Assembly (NCBI GenBank): GCA_035552775.1
Contig: DASZKW010000032.1
Coordinates: 11,604-75,603, forward strand
Source of the DNA: DASZKW01 sp035552775
GTDB taxonomy: Bacteria > Actinomycetota > Acidimicrobiia > Acidimicrobiales > Palsa-688
DNA length: 64,000 bases
Direction of reading: 5' to 3'
Shown here: positions 9,074 through 18,090 of the stretch, piece after piece
Position numbering within the stretch: position 1 is the first letter of the stretch
How the letters are laid out: each line of letters opens with the position of its first letter
Notes under the pieces: model-generated
What the model was told of the DNA's origin: nothing
Database searches by the model: none
What the model saw: the letters and a program-made list of their open reading frames with translations, nothing else
Program-made: the position numbers and the translations under genes

Positions 9074-10056
9074 GAGGAGGCGGGGCGGTCCTTCAACAAG
9101 ATGAGATCGGTGAATGAACGATCCGGATAGAGCGTCTCGAGGGTGCCGACCTCACTCGCCGGCACCCCAGAAGTATGCCCCTCGGCGAGCAAGTCGCGGG
9201 CGTCGATGACGGTGTCGTAGCACTCGGCCACGATCGAGTGGAAAAGCTCCAGGTCCCCCCCCAGGCGTAACCCATAGGGCCAGTACTCGCTGATCACGGG
9301 AACAGCACTGGCAGTGAGGCGGGGCGCCCCCTTGAGCACGTAGCCCTCGTGGCCCTGGCAGTCCACCCAAACCACACCAACACTCGACCAATCGATGTCC
9401 AGGTGGACCAGTAGATCGTCGAGACGCCAAAGATCGATGTCGATCATCGAGCGCCCGAGTGGTTCCACGTCGAGCGCCCGCTCGTTGCGGACCCAGACCC
9501 GGTGATCGCCGGAGTTCCAGGTCGACAGGCCCAACTGGCCGGTGCCGGTGGTATCGGAGATGGCGGCGCGCACCGTGGTCACCCTGCCCTCCAAGCCGTT
9601 GGCCAGTACGTTGCAGCGAAGCAGTTCGTAGTTCGTCGGCTCGGGCTCCACCGCGAGCGCGTGGCTCGCCCCGAAACGCGCCACGGCGGGGATGGTGCTG
9701 GTCCCCAAGTTGGCACCGATGTCGACGAAGGTACGACCGCGGAGCTTGTGGCCGTATCGCTCGAGGACCGCTAACGCGCCAGCCATGACCGCTTCCTCAA
9801 AGTCGCCGGCGACAAACGTCTCACGCGACACGACGTGGTCGCCCGTGTTCAGATAGTAGGTGAGCCCATTGCTCTGCACAGCAACCACCGGAGTGGCGTA
9901 GTGGGCCAGGTCGAAGAAGGCCCGACGCAATACCATCCGCCTTCCTCCCCGGTTGAACGCCAGGCCCACGGCAAAGGTCCTAGCCGCCCCCAGGACGCGC
10001 CGCCACCGGCCGCCGGCAGTCAGCGCCGGGGGAATGATCCTCACAGCGGCGACCAT
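9070..10056 (-). CDS. FkbM family SAM-dependent methyltransferase
   Basis: 328-aa FkbM-type O-methyltransferase, commonly tied to sugar O-methylation in polysaccharide clusters. Seen: FVDIGANLGTST (about 110-121) as SAM motif I, AVEPEPTNYELLRCN (about 135-149) with the acidic strand-2 residue, then VWVDCQGHEGYVLKGA (about 238-253), the conserved C-terminal FkbM block with D-x-QG-E. Minus strand, first gene of a two-gene operon with the GT4. It diverges from the chain-length gene; the interval contains both promoters. Confidence 0.88.
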   Translation of the reverse strand: MVAAVRIIPPALTAGGRWRRVLGAARTFAVGLAFNRGGRRMVLRRAFFDLAHYATPVVAVQSNGLTYYLNTGDHVVSRETFVAGDFEEAVMAGALAVLERYGHKLRGRTFVDIGANLGTSTIPAVARFGASHALAVEPEPTNYELLRCNVLANGLEGRVTTVRAAISDTTGTGQLGLSTWNSGDHRVWVRNERALDVEPLGRSMIDIDLWRLDDLLVHLDIDWSSVGVVWVDCQGHEGYVLKGAPRLTASAVPVISEYWPYGLRLGGDLELFHSIVAECYDTVIDARDLLAEGHTSGVPASEVGTLETLYPDRSFTDLILLKDRPASS

Positions 10057-10159
10057 ACAACCAGTTGCCGATCCGGCCGAAACCGCCGACCGGTAGTATG
10101 TTGAAGCCCGTGAGTTGTCGGACTGTTGCAGCGCCGAGCGGGCAGGGAGACGACTGCTT

Positions 10160-10855
10160 GTGGAGCTACGCCGCTATTTGGGAATGCTGCGCCGACGCCT
10201 CTGGCTGGTGGCGATCCTCGCCGTCGTGGGAGCCATCGTCGGCGACCTCCTGACCCCGCAACTCCCCGTCTACGCGGCCACTGCGACCATTTATATCGGG
10301 CCGAGCAACTTCACCGTCGCCCCTGGCGCCGCTCCCTACGCCGGTGAGCAGCAGGCCCTCCTTGACAGCCTAGTTCCCACCTACTCCAAGATGCTGGCCA
10401 GCCAACCCATCGCCGCTTCCGCGCTTCAGAGCATCGGCCTGCGACGCTCGCCGGCCAGCGTGCTGGCCGACACCCAGGTGTCGGTGGAGACCAACACCTC
10501 GCTTCTCCAGCTCACAGTGACCGATGGCAATCCGTTGGTCGCCGAGGAACTCGCCAACGCCATGGCCAACGCCTTCTCCTCGAAGGTCAAGTCCCTTCAG
10601 TCCCAGCCGGGACAAGGCACGGTTCCCGCCGCGCCCGCCTACATCTTCGAGCGCGCCTCTGTGCCTGGCGCTCCCCTCCCGCCCAAGACCGAGGGCAACA
10701 TCATCCGCGGCGGTTTGGCCGGCCTGGTGGTAGGCGTTGGCTTGGCAGGGCTGCTCGAATACCTCGACGTCACCATCAAGGGTGCCGCCGACGCTGAGCG
10801 GCAGCTACAGCTTCCGGTACTGGGCGTCATTCCCTTCCGGCGGCAAAATGCCTAG
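10160..10855 (+). CDS. Wzz-type polysaccharide chain-length determinant
   Basis: About 231 aa, polysaccharide co-polymerase membrane subunit. An N-terminal helix (LWLVAILAVVGAIVGDLL, about 16-33) follows the basic start, a periplasmic coiled region fills the middle, and a second helix GGLAGLVVGVGLAGLLEYL lies near the C-terminus, followed by cytoplasmic DVTIKGAADAE, typical of Wzz/KpsE-like proteins that regulate Wzy polymerase. I favour the GTG at 10160 because VELRRYLGMLRRRLWL matches family N-termini and an AGGGAG lies upstream; an in-frame TTG at 10115 would add 15 residues. It overlaps the tyrosine kinase gene by 8 bases. Confidence 0.85.
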   Translation: MELRRYLGMLRRRLWLVAILAVVGAIVGDLLTPQLPVYAATATIYIGPSNFTVAPGAAPYAGEQQALLDSLVPTYSKMLASQPIAASALQSIGLRRSPASVLADTQVSVETNTSLLQLTVTDGNPLVAEELANAMANAFSSKVKSLQSQPGQGTVPAAPAYIFERASVPGAPLPPKTEGNIIRGGLAGLVVGVGLAGLLEYLDVTIKGAADAERQLQLPVLGVIPFRRQNA

Positions 10856-11654
10856 ATGGATCCCTGGAAGAAGGACCAGCAAGAAAGAGGCGTTTGTCAG
10901 CCCCGTGGCGCACGCCGAAGCCTTCCGAATCCTTCGTTCCAATCTCGACGTCGCCTTGGCCGAGCTGTCACACCCGACGATCCTCGTGACCAGCGCAAGT
11001 CCCGGCGAGGGCAAGACGGCGACCGCGGTGAACCTCACACGTGCCCTTACCCTGGCCGGCCGCCGGACAGTTCTCGTCGATTTTGACCTGCGCCACCCCG
11101 ATACCCACAACCACCTGGGAGCTGACAACCTCGTCGGGGTCTCCGACGTTCTCAACGGCGATCGGTCCCTTTCCGAGTGCCTCCAGTTCATAAAGGTCGA
11201 CACCGAGCGCCAAGGGTCGGATGGCACCAAGGGCTTCTATTTCCTCCCGACGGGTCCTTCAGTGTCCAACCCTACGGAGCTGCTCGACGGCCGGCGCACG
11301 TCGGTCCTCCTCGCCGCCCTAGCCGAGCAGGCTGATCTCGTGCTCGTCGACACGCCGCCCCTTCTTCCCGTAGCCGACACACTCGTGATCGGTCGCCGCG
11401 TCTCGGGTGCCATCCTGGTCGTGGAAACGAGGAGGACTCCCATCGCGGCCATTCAGCACGCAAAAAACGCCCTGCTGCAAAACCAGACCCGACTTGTCGG
11501 GATCGTCGTGAACAAGTTGCAGCCCCGAGACGGCCGAAGCGAAGACGGGTACGGGTACGGCTACGGCTACGGCTACGGCTACGGTCCGCTGGAAACGGAG
11601 GTGCCCTCGAGCAACAGGGCCGCCCCTGGCCACCGATCGTTGCCCAATACATAG
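10848..11654 (+). CDS. bacterial tyrosine (BY) kinase, CpsD/CapB-like
   Basis: 268-aa cytoplasmic BY-kinase. Walker A SASPGEGKT (49-57), Walker A' VLVDFDLRHP (75-84) and Walker B LVLVDTPPL (about 154-162) are all intact. The C-terminal tail carries six tandem Tyr-Gly pairs (about 235-246), the expected cluster of autophosphorylation tyrosines. The membrane activator and kinase are separate proteins here, as in Gram-positive Wzc-type systems, with genes overlapping by 8 bases (ATG at 10848 inside the wzz 3' end). Phosphorylation of the tail is known to control polymer assembly in this family; that it does so here is inference. It converges with the epimerase gene at 11691. Confidence 0.9.
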   Translation: MPRWIPGRRTSKKEAFVSPVAHAEAFRILRSNLDVALAELSHPTILVTSASPGEGKTATAVNLTRALTLAGRRTVLVDFDLRHPDTHNHLGADNLVGVSDVLNGDRSLSECLQFIKVDTERQGSDGTKGFYFLPTGPSVSNPTELLDGRRTSVLLAALAEQADLVLVDTPPLLPVADTLVIGRRVSGAILVVETRRTPIAAIQHAKNALLQNQTRLVGIVVNKLQPRDGRSEDGYGYGYGYGYGYGPLETEVPSSNRAAPGHRSLPNT

Positions 11655-11690
11655 TCGCCAGTAAGCGGGATCCGTAGGCCGCCCCTGGCG

Positions 11691-12635
11691 TCAACCCGCC
11701 GACTCCACCGCGCGGCGGGTCCAGTCCCAGGTGGCCCGCACTCCATCTGTTACACCAACTTGGGGTGACCACCCGGTCGCCTGGCGCAGCAGCAAGCAAT
11801 CGAGTCCGGTAGCTGGAACGTCGATTCCCCGGCCGCCCACCCGCCTGATCCTGGCCGTGCGTCCGGCCACCGTCTCGATGATGGCAAGAACGTTGTCGAG
11901 CGATGTGGACGTGCCCGAGCCGACGTTGTAGATCCCAGGCCTGGGCGCCTCGAAGGCGGCTGCGATCGTCGCTTCTGCGGCATCGACGACGTAGACGAAA
12001 TCCCTGCGGGTGGTCAGGTCGCCGTAGACCACCACTTCTCGGTGCTGGGCCAGAGCATCGCACCAGGCAGCGATGACACCCTGACCTCGACGGGCCAACT
12101 GACCGGGACCGTAGGGGTTCGCATAGCGAAGGATGATCGGTTCGAAGCCATATTGCTGTGCGAAGAACCCGGCGTAGCGCTCCACGGTGAGCGAGCTTTG
12201 GCCATGGACACTGATTGGTCTCGTCGGATGGCTCTCTGGGGTGGGGAAGTGGTCGGCTACCCCGTAGACGGTGCCGCCCGACGACGCCACCACGACCCGC
12301 CGCGTCGAGGTAGGCCGCATCAGGTCGAACACCGCGACGGCGGGGACCACGAGGCCGGTGATGGAGCCTCCGGGATCGCTCTTCGCCGTCGCCGGTGTGC
12401 TCTCCCCAGCCAGATAGAAGACGATCTCCGCCGCCTCGATCAGCTCTTGGAGGCCTTTGCCCGGTGGGACCGCTCCTTCAATCAGATCGACGGTGCCAGG
12501 ACCGGAGTGCTGTGTCGCCAACATCCCTGGGTTGAACGAGCGACTGTAGACACTGACCGCGTGACCCCTCAGCGCCAGAACCTCGGCGACGTGGCTCCCG
12601 ATAAACCCCCCACCGACGACCAGGCAAGTGGTCAT
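11691..12635 (-). CDS. NAD-dependent epimerase/dehydratase (SDR) with altered active site
   Basis: 314-aa extended SDR protein. The nucleotide-binding GGGFIG (8-13) and the SSGGTVYG segment (about 118-125) are present, but the usual catalytic Y-x-x-x-K reads H-G-Q-S-S (144-148) in the frame of the otherwise standard ISVHGQSSLTVERY block, so both the Tyr and the Lys are replaced. It may therefore be a binding protein, have altered chemistry, or be decaying. The ATG at 12635 overlaps the stop of the upstream GT26 gene (ATGA). It would otherwise be read as a nucleotide-sugar epimerase of the polysaccharide pathway. Confidence 0.8.
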   Translation of the reverse strand: MTTCLVVGGGFIGSHVAEVLALRGHAVSVYSRSFNPGMLATQHSGPGTVDLIEGAVPPGKGLQELIEAAEIVFYLAGESTPATAKSDPGGSITGLVVPAVAVFDLMRPTSTRRVVVASSGGTVYGVADHFPTPESHPTRPISVHGQSSLTVERYAGFFAQQYGFEPIILRYANPYGPGQLARRGQGVIAAWCDALAQHREVVVYGDLTTRRDFVYVVDAAEATIAAAFEAPRPGIYNVGSGTSTSLDNVLAIIETVAGRTARIRRVGGRGIDVPATGLDCLLLRQATGWSPQVGVTDGVRATWDWTRRAVESAG

Positions 12636-13393
12636 GGCCGCAGGAAAGGTTGTTGGCGGACCATCCTGGCGACGAAGCGAGGATTGTGGCGGGCGTAACG
12701 CTTCCATAGCCGTCCGGGGTCGCGCGAGAGCCGGTACAGCCATTCGAATCCCGACGACTGGATCCAGCGGGGCGGCTCAGGCACGAGACCGGCGTGGATG
12801 TCGAAGGCCGCCCCAACTCCTAGAAGGGCACTGGCCTCGAGCCGGTCGATGTTCTCAGCCATCCAGCGTTCCTGCTTCGGCGTCGAGAGCCCGACCCAGA
12901 CGAGATCGGGGCCGGCGGCGTTGATTTGCCCGACGAAGTCGGAGTTTTCCTGCTCGGTGAGGGGCCGGAAGGGTGGCGACATGCATCCCACTACCTCGAG
13001 TCCGGGAAACCGTGACCGGAGGCGGTCAGCCAGCAGATGAGGCGTGTCAGGGGCGCCTCCGTAGAAGTAGGAGGTCCAGCCCTGTGTCGCGGCCAATCTG
13101 CACAGCGCCACCATCAGGTCGGGTCCACGTACCCGGCCCATGCCCGTGGCGCCGGCGGCCCGGCCAGCCCACACCATGGGGGCGCCATCGGGGACTGTCA
13201 AGCCCGACTGGTTGTGGATCGCCATCAGTTCGGGGTCTTCCTGGCTTTCCATCACCCCGTGAACTCCGGTGACACATACGTAACGGCGCTCTTTGCGCTC
13301 GATCCAGCCGGCGACCGTCGCCACCGCGGCAGGCAGGGACGTGGCACTGATACCGACGCCAAGGACGTCCACACGCCCGACGGAGGAAACCAC
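12632..13393 (-). CDS. WecG/TagA/CpsF family (GT26) glycosyltransferase
   Basis: 253-aa GT26 enzyme. VDVLGVGISATSL opens the domain, TVPDGAPMVWAGR (about 67-79) is the conserved donor-site block containing the catalytic Asp, LVWVGLSTPKQERWM (about 149-163) and GVGAAFDIHAG (about 176-186) are family signatures. These enzymes add the second sugar (for example ManNAcA or ManNAc) to a polyprenyl-diphosphate-linked sugar. The GTG at 13393 is chosen because it sits 5 bases after the upstream gene's stop and gives a normal N-terminus. It lies in a minus-strand series that continues to 19068. Confidence 0.85.
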   Translation of the reverse strand: MVSSVGRVDVLGVGISATSLPAAVATVAGWIERKERRYVCVTGVHGVMESQEDPELMAIHNQSGLTVPDGAPMVWAGRAAGATGMGRVRGPDLMVALCRLAATQGWTSYFYGGAPDTPHLLADRLRSRFPGLEVVGCMSPPFRPLTEQENSDFVGQINAAGPDLVWVGLSTPKQERWMAENIDRLEASALLGVGAAFDIHAGLVPEPPRWIQSSGFEWLYRLSRDPGRLWKRYARHNPRFVARMVRQQPFLRP

Positions 13394-13398
13394 GCGCG

Positions 13399-14598
13399 CT
13401 AGGGACGCGCCTGGGACGGACCAGGCCGGGCGGGCAAGGCGACCGCCTGGTCGTACCAATCGGTCACCCGGTTGGCGAGGCGCATTGCGCTCCAGCGATC
13501 ACTTGGTGGATGCCGGGTAGCACGGCCCACTGCGGCGGCCAGGAGGCGAGGAACATCGCCCCTCGGCGCCACAGCCAGTCCAGTGGTGCCTTCAATCAAC
13601 AGTGGCGGACCGCCCACATCCAGACAGACGACAGGGCATCCCAGCCGGACCGCCTCGGCCACGGTGAAGGGAGAAGCGTCGTGCATGCTCGGGAACAACA
13701 GGACGTGCGCCTCGTCGAGAGCGCTGCGGAGGTCGTCCATGGGGCGATGCCCCAGGAACCGTAGCCTCTGCTCGAGGCCAAGGCGTCGCGCCCGGCGTTG
13801 CAAACCACGCAGCTCCGCACCGACACCGAAAAAGTCCAGGCGCCAGTCGGGACTGAGGAGCGCCAGGGTGTGAAGTGCCAGGTACGGGCCCTTCCACGAC
13901 GACAACCGGGCGGCGAAGACGGCCCGGCGACCCAAGTCGCCTCCGAGCTCAGGACGAGGGACTACCCGCTTGGGAGGCGCCGGCGGCATCGCCACATGGG
14001 GCTCGACTAGCACGCGCCCGGCGACTGCCGCGAAGCGTTCAGCGGTGTGCTCGTTGACACCCACCACGAGGCACCCCTGGCGACGGACCTGACGGGCGGT
14101 CCAGATGCGGATCGGACGGGTCACCGCTTCGCGCGCCAACTCTCGCACGATCCCCTGGGCCGACATGTAACGGACCAATCGCCACGGGACGGGAGCAGTA
14201 CCTCCGACCGGTCCCCACACCACCGGAACCCGGTCGAGGAAATGCACTGCTGCGGGTAGCCAGTCGTTGCCGAACGTCACGTGATGGGCGACATCCACAT
14301 CGTCCTGCAGACAGCGGGCCACTCGCCACGCCCGGTACTGCCAGGCCAGGTACTCGACGTGGCCGAGCCCGAGGCGACCTTCGAATGCTCCCAGCACGGC
14401 CATACCCCGAACGGGGATCACCCGAACCGAGCCGATGCCCTCCGCTGCCAGGTCACGGCGCAGCTCAGCAGCAGTACCCACCTGGGTCAGCAGAATGACC
14501 TCGTGCTGGCGGGCCGCGGCGCAGAGCAGTTCCCATCCCACTCTGGGCTCGGAACCCCGTTGCTTCGCGCATTGGTAGGCGCTCAGAAGGACGCGCAC
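13399..14598 (-). CDS. GT4 family glycosyltransferase
   Basis: 399-aa GT-B enzyme. The start MRVLLSAYQCAKQRGSEPRVGWE is typical of one GT4 subgroup. AARLSSWKGPYLALHTLALL (about 232-251) opens the donor domain, and LFPSMHDASPFTVAEAVRLG (about 300-319) is the E-x7-E region with the first Glu replaced (HDASPFTVAE), a change seen in some GT4 groups. The 3' end of the next upstream gene overlaps its start by 16 bases. The sugar transferred cannot be told. Confidence 0.85.
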   Translation of the reverse strand: MRVLLSAYQCAKQRGSEPRVGWELLCAAARQHEVILLTQVGTAAELRRDLAAEGIGSVRVIPVRGMAVLGAFEGRLGLGHVEYLAWQYRAWRVARCLQDDVDVAHHVTFGNDWLPAAVHFLDRVPVVWGPVGGTAPVPWRLVRYMSAQGIVRELAREAVTRPIRIWTARQVRRQGCLVVGVNEHTAERFAAVAGRVLVEPHVAMPPAPPKRVVPRPELGGDLGRRAVFAARLSSWKGPYLALHTLALLSPDWRLDFFGVGAELRGLQRRARRLGLEQRLRFLGHRPMDDLRSALDEAHVLLFPSMHDASPFTVAEAVRLGCPVVCLDVGGPPLLIEGTTGLAVAPRGDVPRLLAAAVGRATRHPPSDRWSAMRLANRVTDWYDQAVALPARPGPSQARP

Positions 14599-15767
14599 GC
14601 CCGGCCCTGTCGGTCCCGCATCGACGAGTAGGCATCGACCAGGGCCCGCAACCCGTGGGCCGGCGTGTAGCGATCTTCATAAAGCGCCCGCGCGTTGGCG
14701 CCGATGGCGTCGACCACCTCATCGTCGGCCAAAGCGACAAGGGCGGCTCCCCATGCCTCGGCGTCGTCGAGCGGGACCAGCCAGCCTGGCCCGAGGGCAC
14801 CGACGATCTCAGCCGGAGTCGCCACGTCCGATGCCAGGACGGGAACGCCCGAGGCCATCGCCTCGACGATGACCGTACCGAAGGTCTCGTACCACTGTGA
14901 GGGGAAGACCAACGCCCGCGCCTGCAACATCTGTCGACGAAGGTCGGCAGCGGGCACCCACCCAGGGAACTCGACTCCGGGCACCGCCCTCGCCTCCAGT
15001 TCGGCGCGCAGGGGCCCCTCGCCGGCGACGACCAGTCGGAGCCCCTTCGACGCCAGTCCGGAGCGGATCCACCCCTCGACCAGGAGGGCCACTCCCTTTT
15101 CGGGAGCCAGCCGGCCGGCGTACAACACCATCCGCGATGCCGACGGTGGAGCGGAGCGCGGTCCTGGGTCGGCGACCACGTTGGCCTTGATGGTCAGCCG
15201 CTCGGGTGGAAAACCGGCCCGCACGAACAGGTCCCGGACGAATCTGGAATGGACCAGGAACCGGTCGACCGTATCAAAGCTGCGGCGATGGCGCGCCAAA
15301 CTAATGGTCGTTGCCGCCAATGCAGATGCCAGGAGCGAGCCCCGATAACAGCGGTGGGCAACGGCTTGCCAAGGACCGCGCCCCAAGCAATCGGTGCAGG
15401 CCATGCCATCGCGGAAGAGCGCGGCGTTGGCACAGATCAGGCGATAGTTGTGCAGCGTCATGACAGTCGGCACGCCTGTGTCGTGGAGCGCATGGAAGAC
15501 CGCCGGCGACAGCGCGAACCACGTGTTGTGGACGTGGGCGACGTCGGGCCGGAACTGGCGGGCGGTGGCGGCCATCGACCACCTACGGTAAGGGTTCGAG
15601 GCCGCAGATCCCAAGGCTGCGACGGCCGCCGGGCCCCTCCCGGGGTTGACTACCCTGACCCGTTCGACGATGTGGCCGGCGCCTTCGAGCAGGGATGCCT
15701 CGGCGTCGGCGAGGGAGTCCTCCCCGCCGGGCTGGGTGTAACGATTATGGACCTGGAGGACCCTCAC
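14583..15767 (-). CDS. GT4 family glycosyltransferase with Cys-rich loop
   Basis: 394-aa GT-B enzyme. VRVLQVHNRYTQPGGED is the N-terminal strand and glycine loop, CTDCLGRGPWQAVAHRC (about 128-144) is a three-cysteine loop known from one GT4 subgroup, and FPSQWYETFGTVIVEAMASG (about 296-315) has the E-x7-E motif. A much longer open frame exists upstream, but the GTG at 15767 forms a GTGA overlap with the polymerase stop and gives a standard N-terminus. It sits between the polymerase gene and another GT4, tightly packed, so all are likely one transcript. Confidence 0.88.
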   Translation of the reverse strand: MRVLQVHNRYTQPGGEDSLADAEASLLEGAGHIVERVRVVNPGRGPAAVAALGSAASNPYRRWSMAATARQFRPDVAHVHNTWFALSPAVFHALHDTGVPTVMTLHNYRLICANAALFRDGMACTDCLGRGPWQAVAHRCYRGSLLASALAATTISLARHRRSFDTVDRFLVHSRFVRDLFVRAGFPPERLTIKANVVADPGPRSAPPSASRMVLYAGRLAPEKGVALLVEGWIRSGLASKGLRLVVAGEGPLRAELEARAVPGVEFPGWVPAADLRRQMLQARALVFPSQWYETFGTVIVEAMASGVPVLASDVATPAEIVGALGPGWLVPLDDAEAWGAALVALADDEVVDAIGANARALYEDRYTPAHGLRALVDAYSSMRDRQGRACASF

Positions 15768-17122
15768 CGGCCCACAGCCAAAGCTTCCTCGCTTTGTGAC
15801 CTCGAGAGGTTTGGCCCGCGCAACTCGGCGACGCGGGAGCTCATGTGGCCGAGCGCCCAGAAGTAGGGCAGAGCACCGAACGGCGACTCCAAGATGACCC
15901 CCACGCTGGCCGCCACGGGCAAGGCGACCGCGGCCATGATCGCGAGAATGTCGACGTCGCTGAGCTCGGGCGCTCGGCGGCGCAGGGAGATGGCGAGGTG
16001 AAGACCGCCGACGATGACGAGCGCGTCCAGGCAAAGGCCGACCAGCCCCGTCCGGGCCCAGGTTCCCAGGAAGTAGTTGTGAGGAGATCGCACGTCGGGG
16101 TTGGGACCTCCGAGGAGGAGGACGTCCGCACCTGACGCGTGCATGAAGTCCGGACCGAAGCCGACGCCAAGCCACTCCCGGCGCGCAGACGGCTCGAGGT
16201 AGTTCACCACGGCGTTCCAGGCCTGGGCGCGTGCATGGGTGGTGTTGACTGCCCCCCCGACGTTGGGGCCAGCCGAGACAAACGGGACGTAGCCTTGGAG
16301 ACCGGAGACGAAGCGCTGGTAGCCGAAGGTGTGACTCACGCCCAGGTAGAGCAGCGGCAGGCACATGATTGCCAAGGGCACCAGCGCCTTTGCCCGGCCG
16401 GCCCACCGCGAGCGGCGCCGCTGCACGGCGAGCAGCGCCACGACGACGAGGAGGGCGCCGAGCGCGAGCAGAGCGGCGCGCTCTCTGAGGGCGAGGGTGA
16501 GGACGGTGCTCCATCCCACGTAGACGACGTTTCGGGCGACGCGCCGGCCCGAGAGGGCACGGTGCAGGGCGAGCGCGGCGAAGATGGCACATACTGTTCC
16601 GTCGAAGTCGTTGCGGGGCTGGAAAGGATGTATCTGGCCCATGGTCGGGATCGCCAAAAACACTGACGGTGCTAGCAGCGCCACGGTTATCCAGACTCCG
16701 TGGAAGACGAGCAAGGCGTCGACGGCCCGCTGCATCTTCAACTGCGCCCGAGCCGGTGGTGCGGTCACGAGGAAGGCCGCAACCCCATACAGGTACGGCG
16801 CTCCGTCGCGGAGCGCGTCCTGGGAGAACGAGCCGGTCACGAACTCGAGGAGAACCCAGAAGATGAGCGCGACGAGCGCCGGGCGCATCCACGTCCCGTC
16901 CCTGACCGGGCCCCGGGTACCAGCGCGACCCCCGAGGGCGGCTTGGAGCACGAGGCCGCCGAGGACGATATCGGTTATGTAGGGCGGGTGTCCGGTCGGG
17001 AGGTAGCTGCCCCACTTCGAGGTGGCCAAGAGGAAAAGGGCCAGCGCGAACACGCCGTAACGCCGGCACCATTCTCTGGTCGGCGAGGAAAGGGCGCCGC
17101 TAGGGGCCAGCTCGATGGTCAC
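15764..17122 (-). CDS. O-antigen polymerase/ligase-like membrane protein (Wzy type)
   Basis: 452-aa polytopic membrane protein with ten or more hydrophobic helices (for example VVYVGWSTVLTLAL and LLALGALLVVVALLAV near 200-230), a basic loop QRRRSRWAGRAK, and the large extracytoplasmic loop of the Wzy_C/O-antigen-ligase family (about 265-335), including SPHNYFLGTWARTGLVGL (about 347-364), a recognisable family segment. It would polymerise lipid-linked repeat units outside the membrane or ligate glycans. It overlaps the genes on both sides by 4 bases each (15764-15767 and 17119-17122). Confidence 0.85.
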   Translation of the reverse strand: MTIELAPSGALSSPTREWCRRYGVFALALFLLATSKWGSYLPTGHPPYITDIVLGGLVLQAALGGRAGTRGPVRDGTWMRPALVALIFWVLLEFVTGSFSQDALRDGAPYLYGVAAFLVTAPPARAQLKMQRAVDALLVFHGVWITVALLAPSVFLAIPTMGQIHPFQPRNDFDGTVCAIFAALALHRALSGRRVARNVVYVGWSTVLTLALRERAALLALGALLVVVALLAVQRRRSRWAGRAKALVPLAIMCLPLLYLGVSHTFGYQRFVSGLQGYVPFVSAGPNVGGAVNTTHARAQAWNAVVNYLEPSARREWLGVGFGPDFMHASGADVLLLGGPNPDVRSPHNYFLGTWARTGLVGLCLDALVIVGGLHLAISLRRRAPELSDVDILAIMAAVALPVAASVGVILESPFGALPYFWALGHMSSRVAELRGPNLSRSQSEEALAVGR

Positions 17123-18087
17123 CGGGAGCGCAGCCAGGTACTGGACGGGTAATGGTCGCCGGCGCCGCTGTCGAGCCCGTCAGCCAAGCGCCGGGGCACG
17201 TAGTCGGGTAGCACCAACGCAAGGCGGTCGGGGGCCCGGTCGTGGAGTAGGGACTGGCAGCAGAGCAGCTCGAAATGGGGATTGCCGGTGAGCAGGCCTG
17301 CCAGTAGCGCCGTCTCCTGCCAGTCCCACAGGTCCCCCAGGACCAGCGGCGAGTAGAGGTACGGCAGGTAGATGTCGTGAATGTGGACGATGACTCCGGG
17401 AACAAGGCTCGGGATGATCTCCAGGTAGAGGCGGCCCAACTCCGAACCGGTTTTGAGAGCGTGGGTGGAGTCGATAAAAAGTAGGTCACCGCTTTCCAGG
17501 CTGGCGAACAGGCCAGCGGGGGCGGCCTGGGCCGGTTGACACATGACCTCGACGCCCTGAAGCAATCGCACCCGCTCGGAGGCATAAGGATCAATGCTGA
17601 CTATATGCGTGGAGCCCCGACCCTCGGTCTGGTTGCTCGAGGCGGCGTCGGACATCACGGCGGTAGAGGCGCCACTGCCCACTTCGACCACGCGACGCGG
17701 AACCAGGGATCTGATGACGCAGTGCAGGACTTGGGCCTCGATCAAACCGTAGCGAAATGGTATTCCCCGCTCGGCGAGCGCGGGGAGGAAACTGAACCCG
17801 CGTACCTCGTCCAGGTAAGGCTCGCATACTGTCGAAAGCCACCGGAGCTGGCCGTCCACCTCCCAGGGCAAGCCGGCGATCTGCGTGGGGTGTCGCCAGA
17901 GCTCCGGATGGCGGTCCAGCCAGGCACGGTCAGCCACGGACGAGTAGAAGTGGCGTGGCAGGACATGGACGCCGACCCGCTCGAGGAACCGGAACGCTCC
18001 GACGGCGAGCTGCTTCCTCCGCTCCTGCCCCGGATCCTGCACCGGGGCCGGGCGGCTTCCGGCATCACGAACCTGCTCAGCTGCCAT
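17119..18087 (-). CDS. class I SAM-dependent methyltransferase (Methyltransf_24-like)
   Basis: 322-aa protein with a Rossmann methyltransferase core: VVEVGSGASTAVM (about 131-143) is SAM motif I, SIDPYASERV (about 161-170) the acidic strand-2 end, and GDLLFIDSTHALK (about 193-205) the D-x-x-H segment of the Methyltransf_24 group. The first 100 residues form a helical extension often seen in surface-glycan methyltransferases. Start 3 bases after the stop of the epimerase upstream; 4-base overlap with the polymerase gene. Substrate unknown, presumably a sugar of this polymer. Confidence 0.8.
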   Translation of the reverse strand: MAAEQVRDAGSRPAPVQDPGQERRKQLAVGAFRFLERVGVHVLPRHFYSSVADRAWLDRHPELWRHPTQIAGLPWEVDGQLRWLSTVCEPYLDEVRGFSFLPALAERGIPFRYGLIEAQVLHCVIRSLVPRRVVEVGSGASTAVMSDAASSNQTEGRGSTHIVSIDPYASERVRLLQGVEVMCQPAQAAPAGLFASLESGDLLFIDSTHALKTGSELGRLYLEIIPSLVPGVIVHIHDIYLPYLYSPLVLGDLWDWQETALLAGLLTGNPHFELLCCQSLLHDRAPDRLALVLPDYVPRRLADGLDSGAGDHYPSSTWLRSR

Positions 18088-18090
18088 AGC

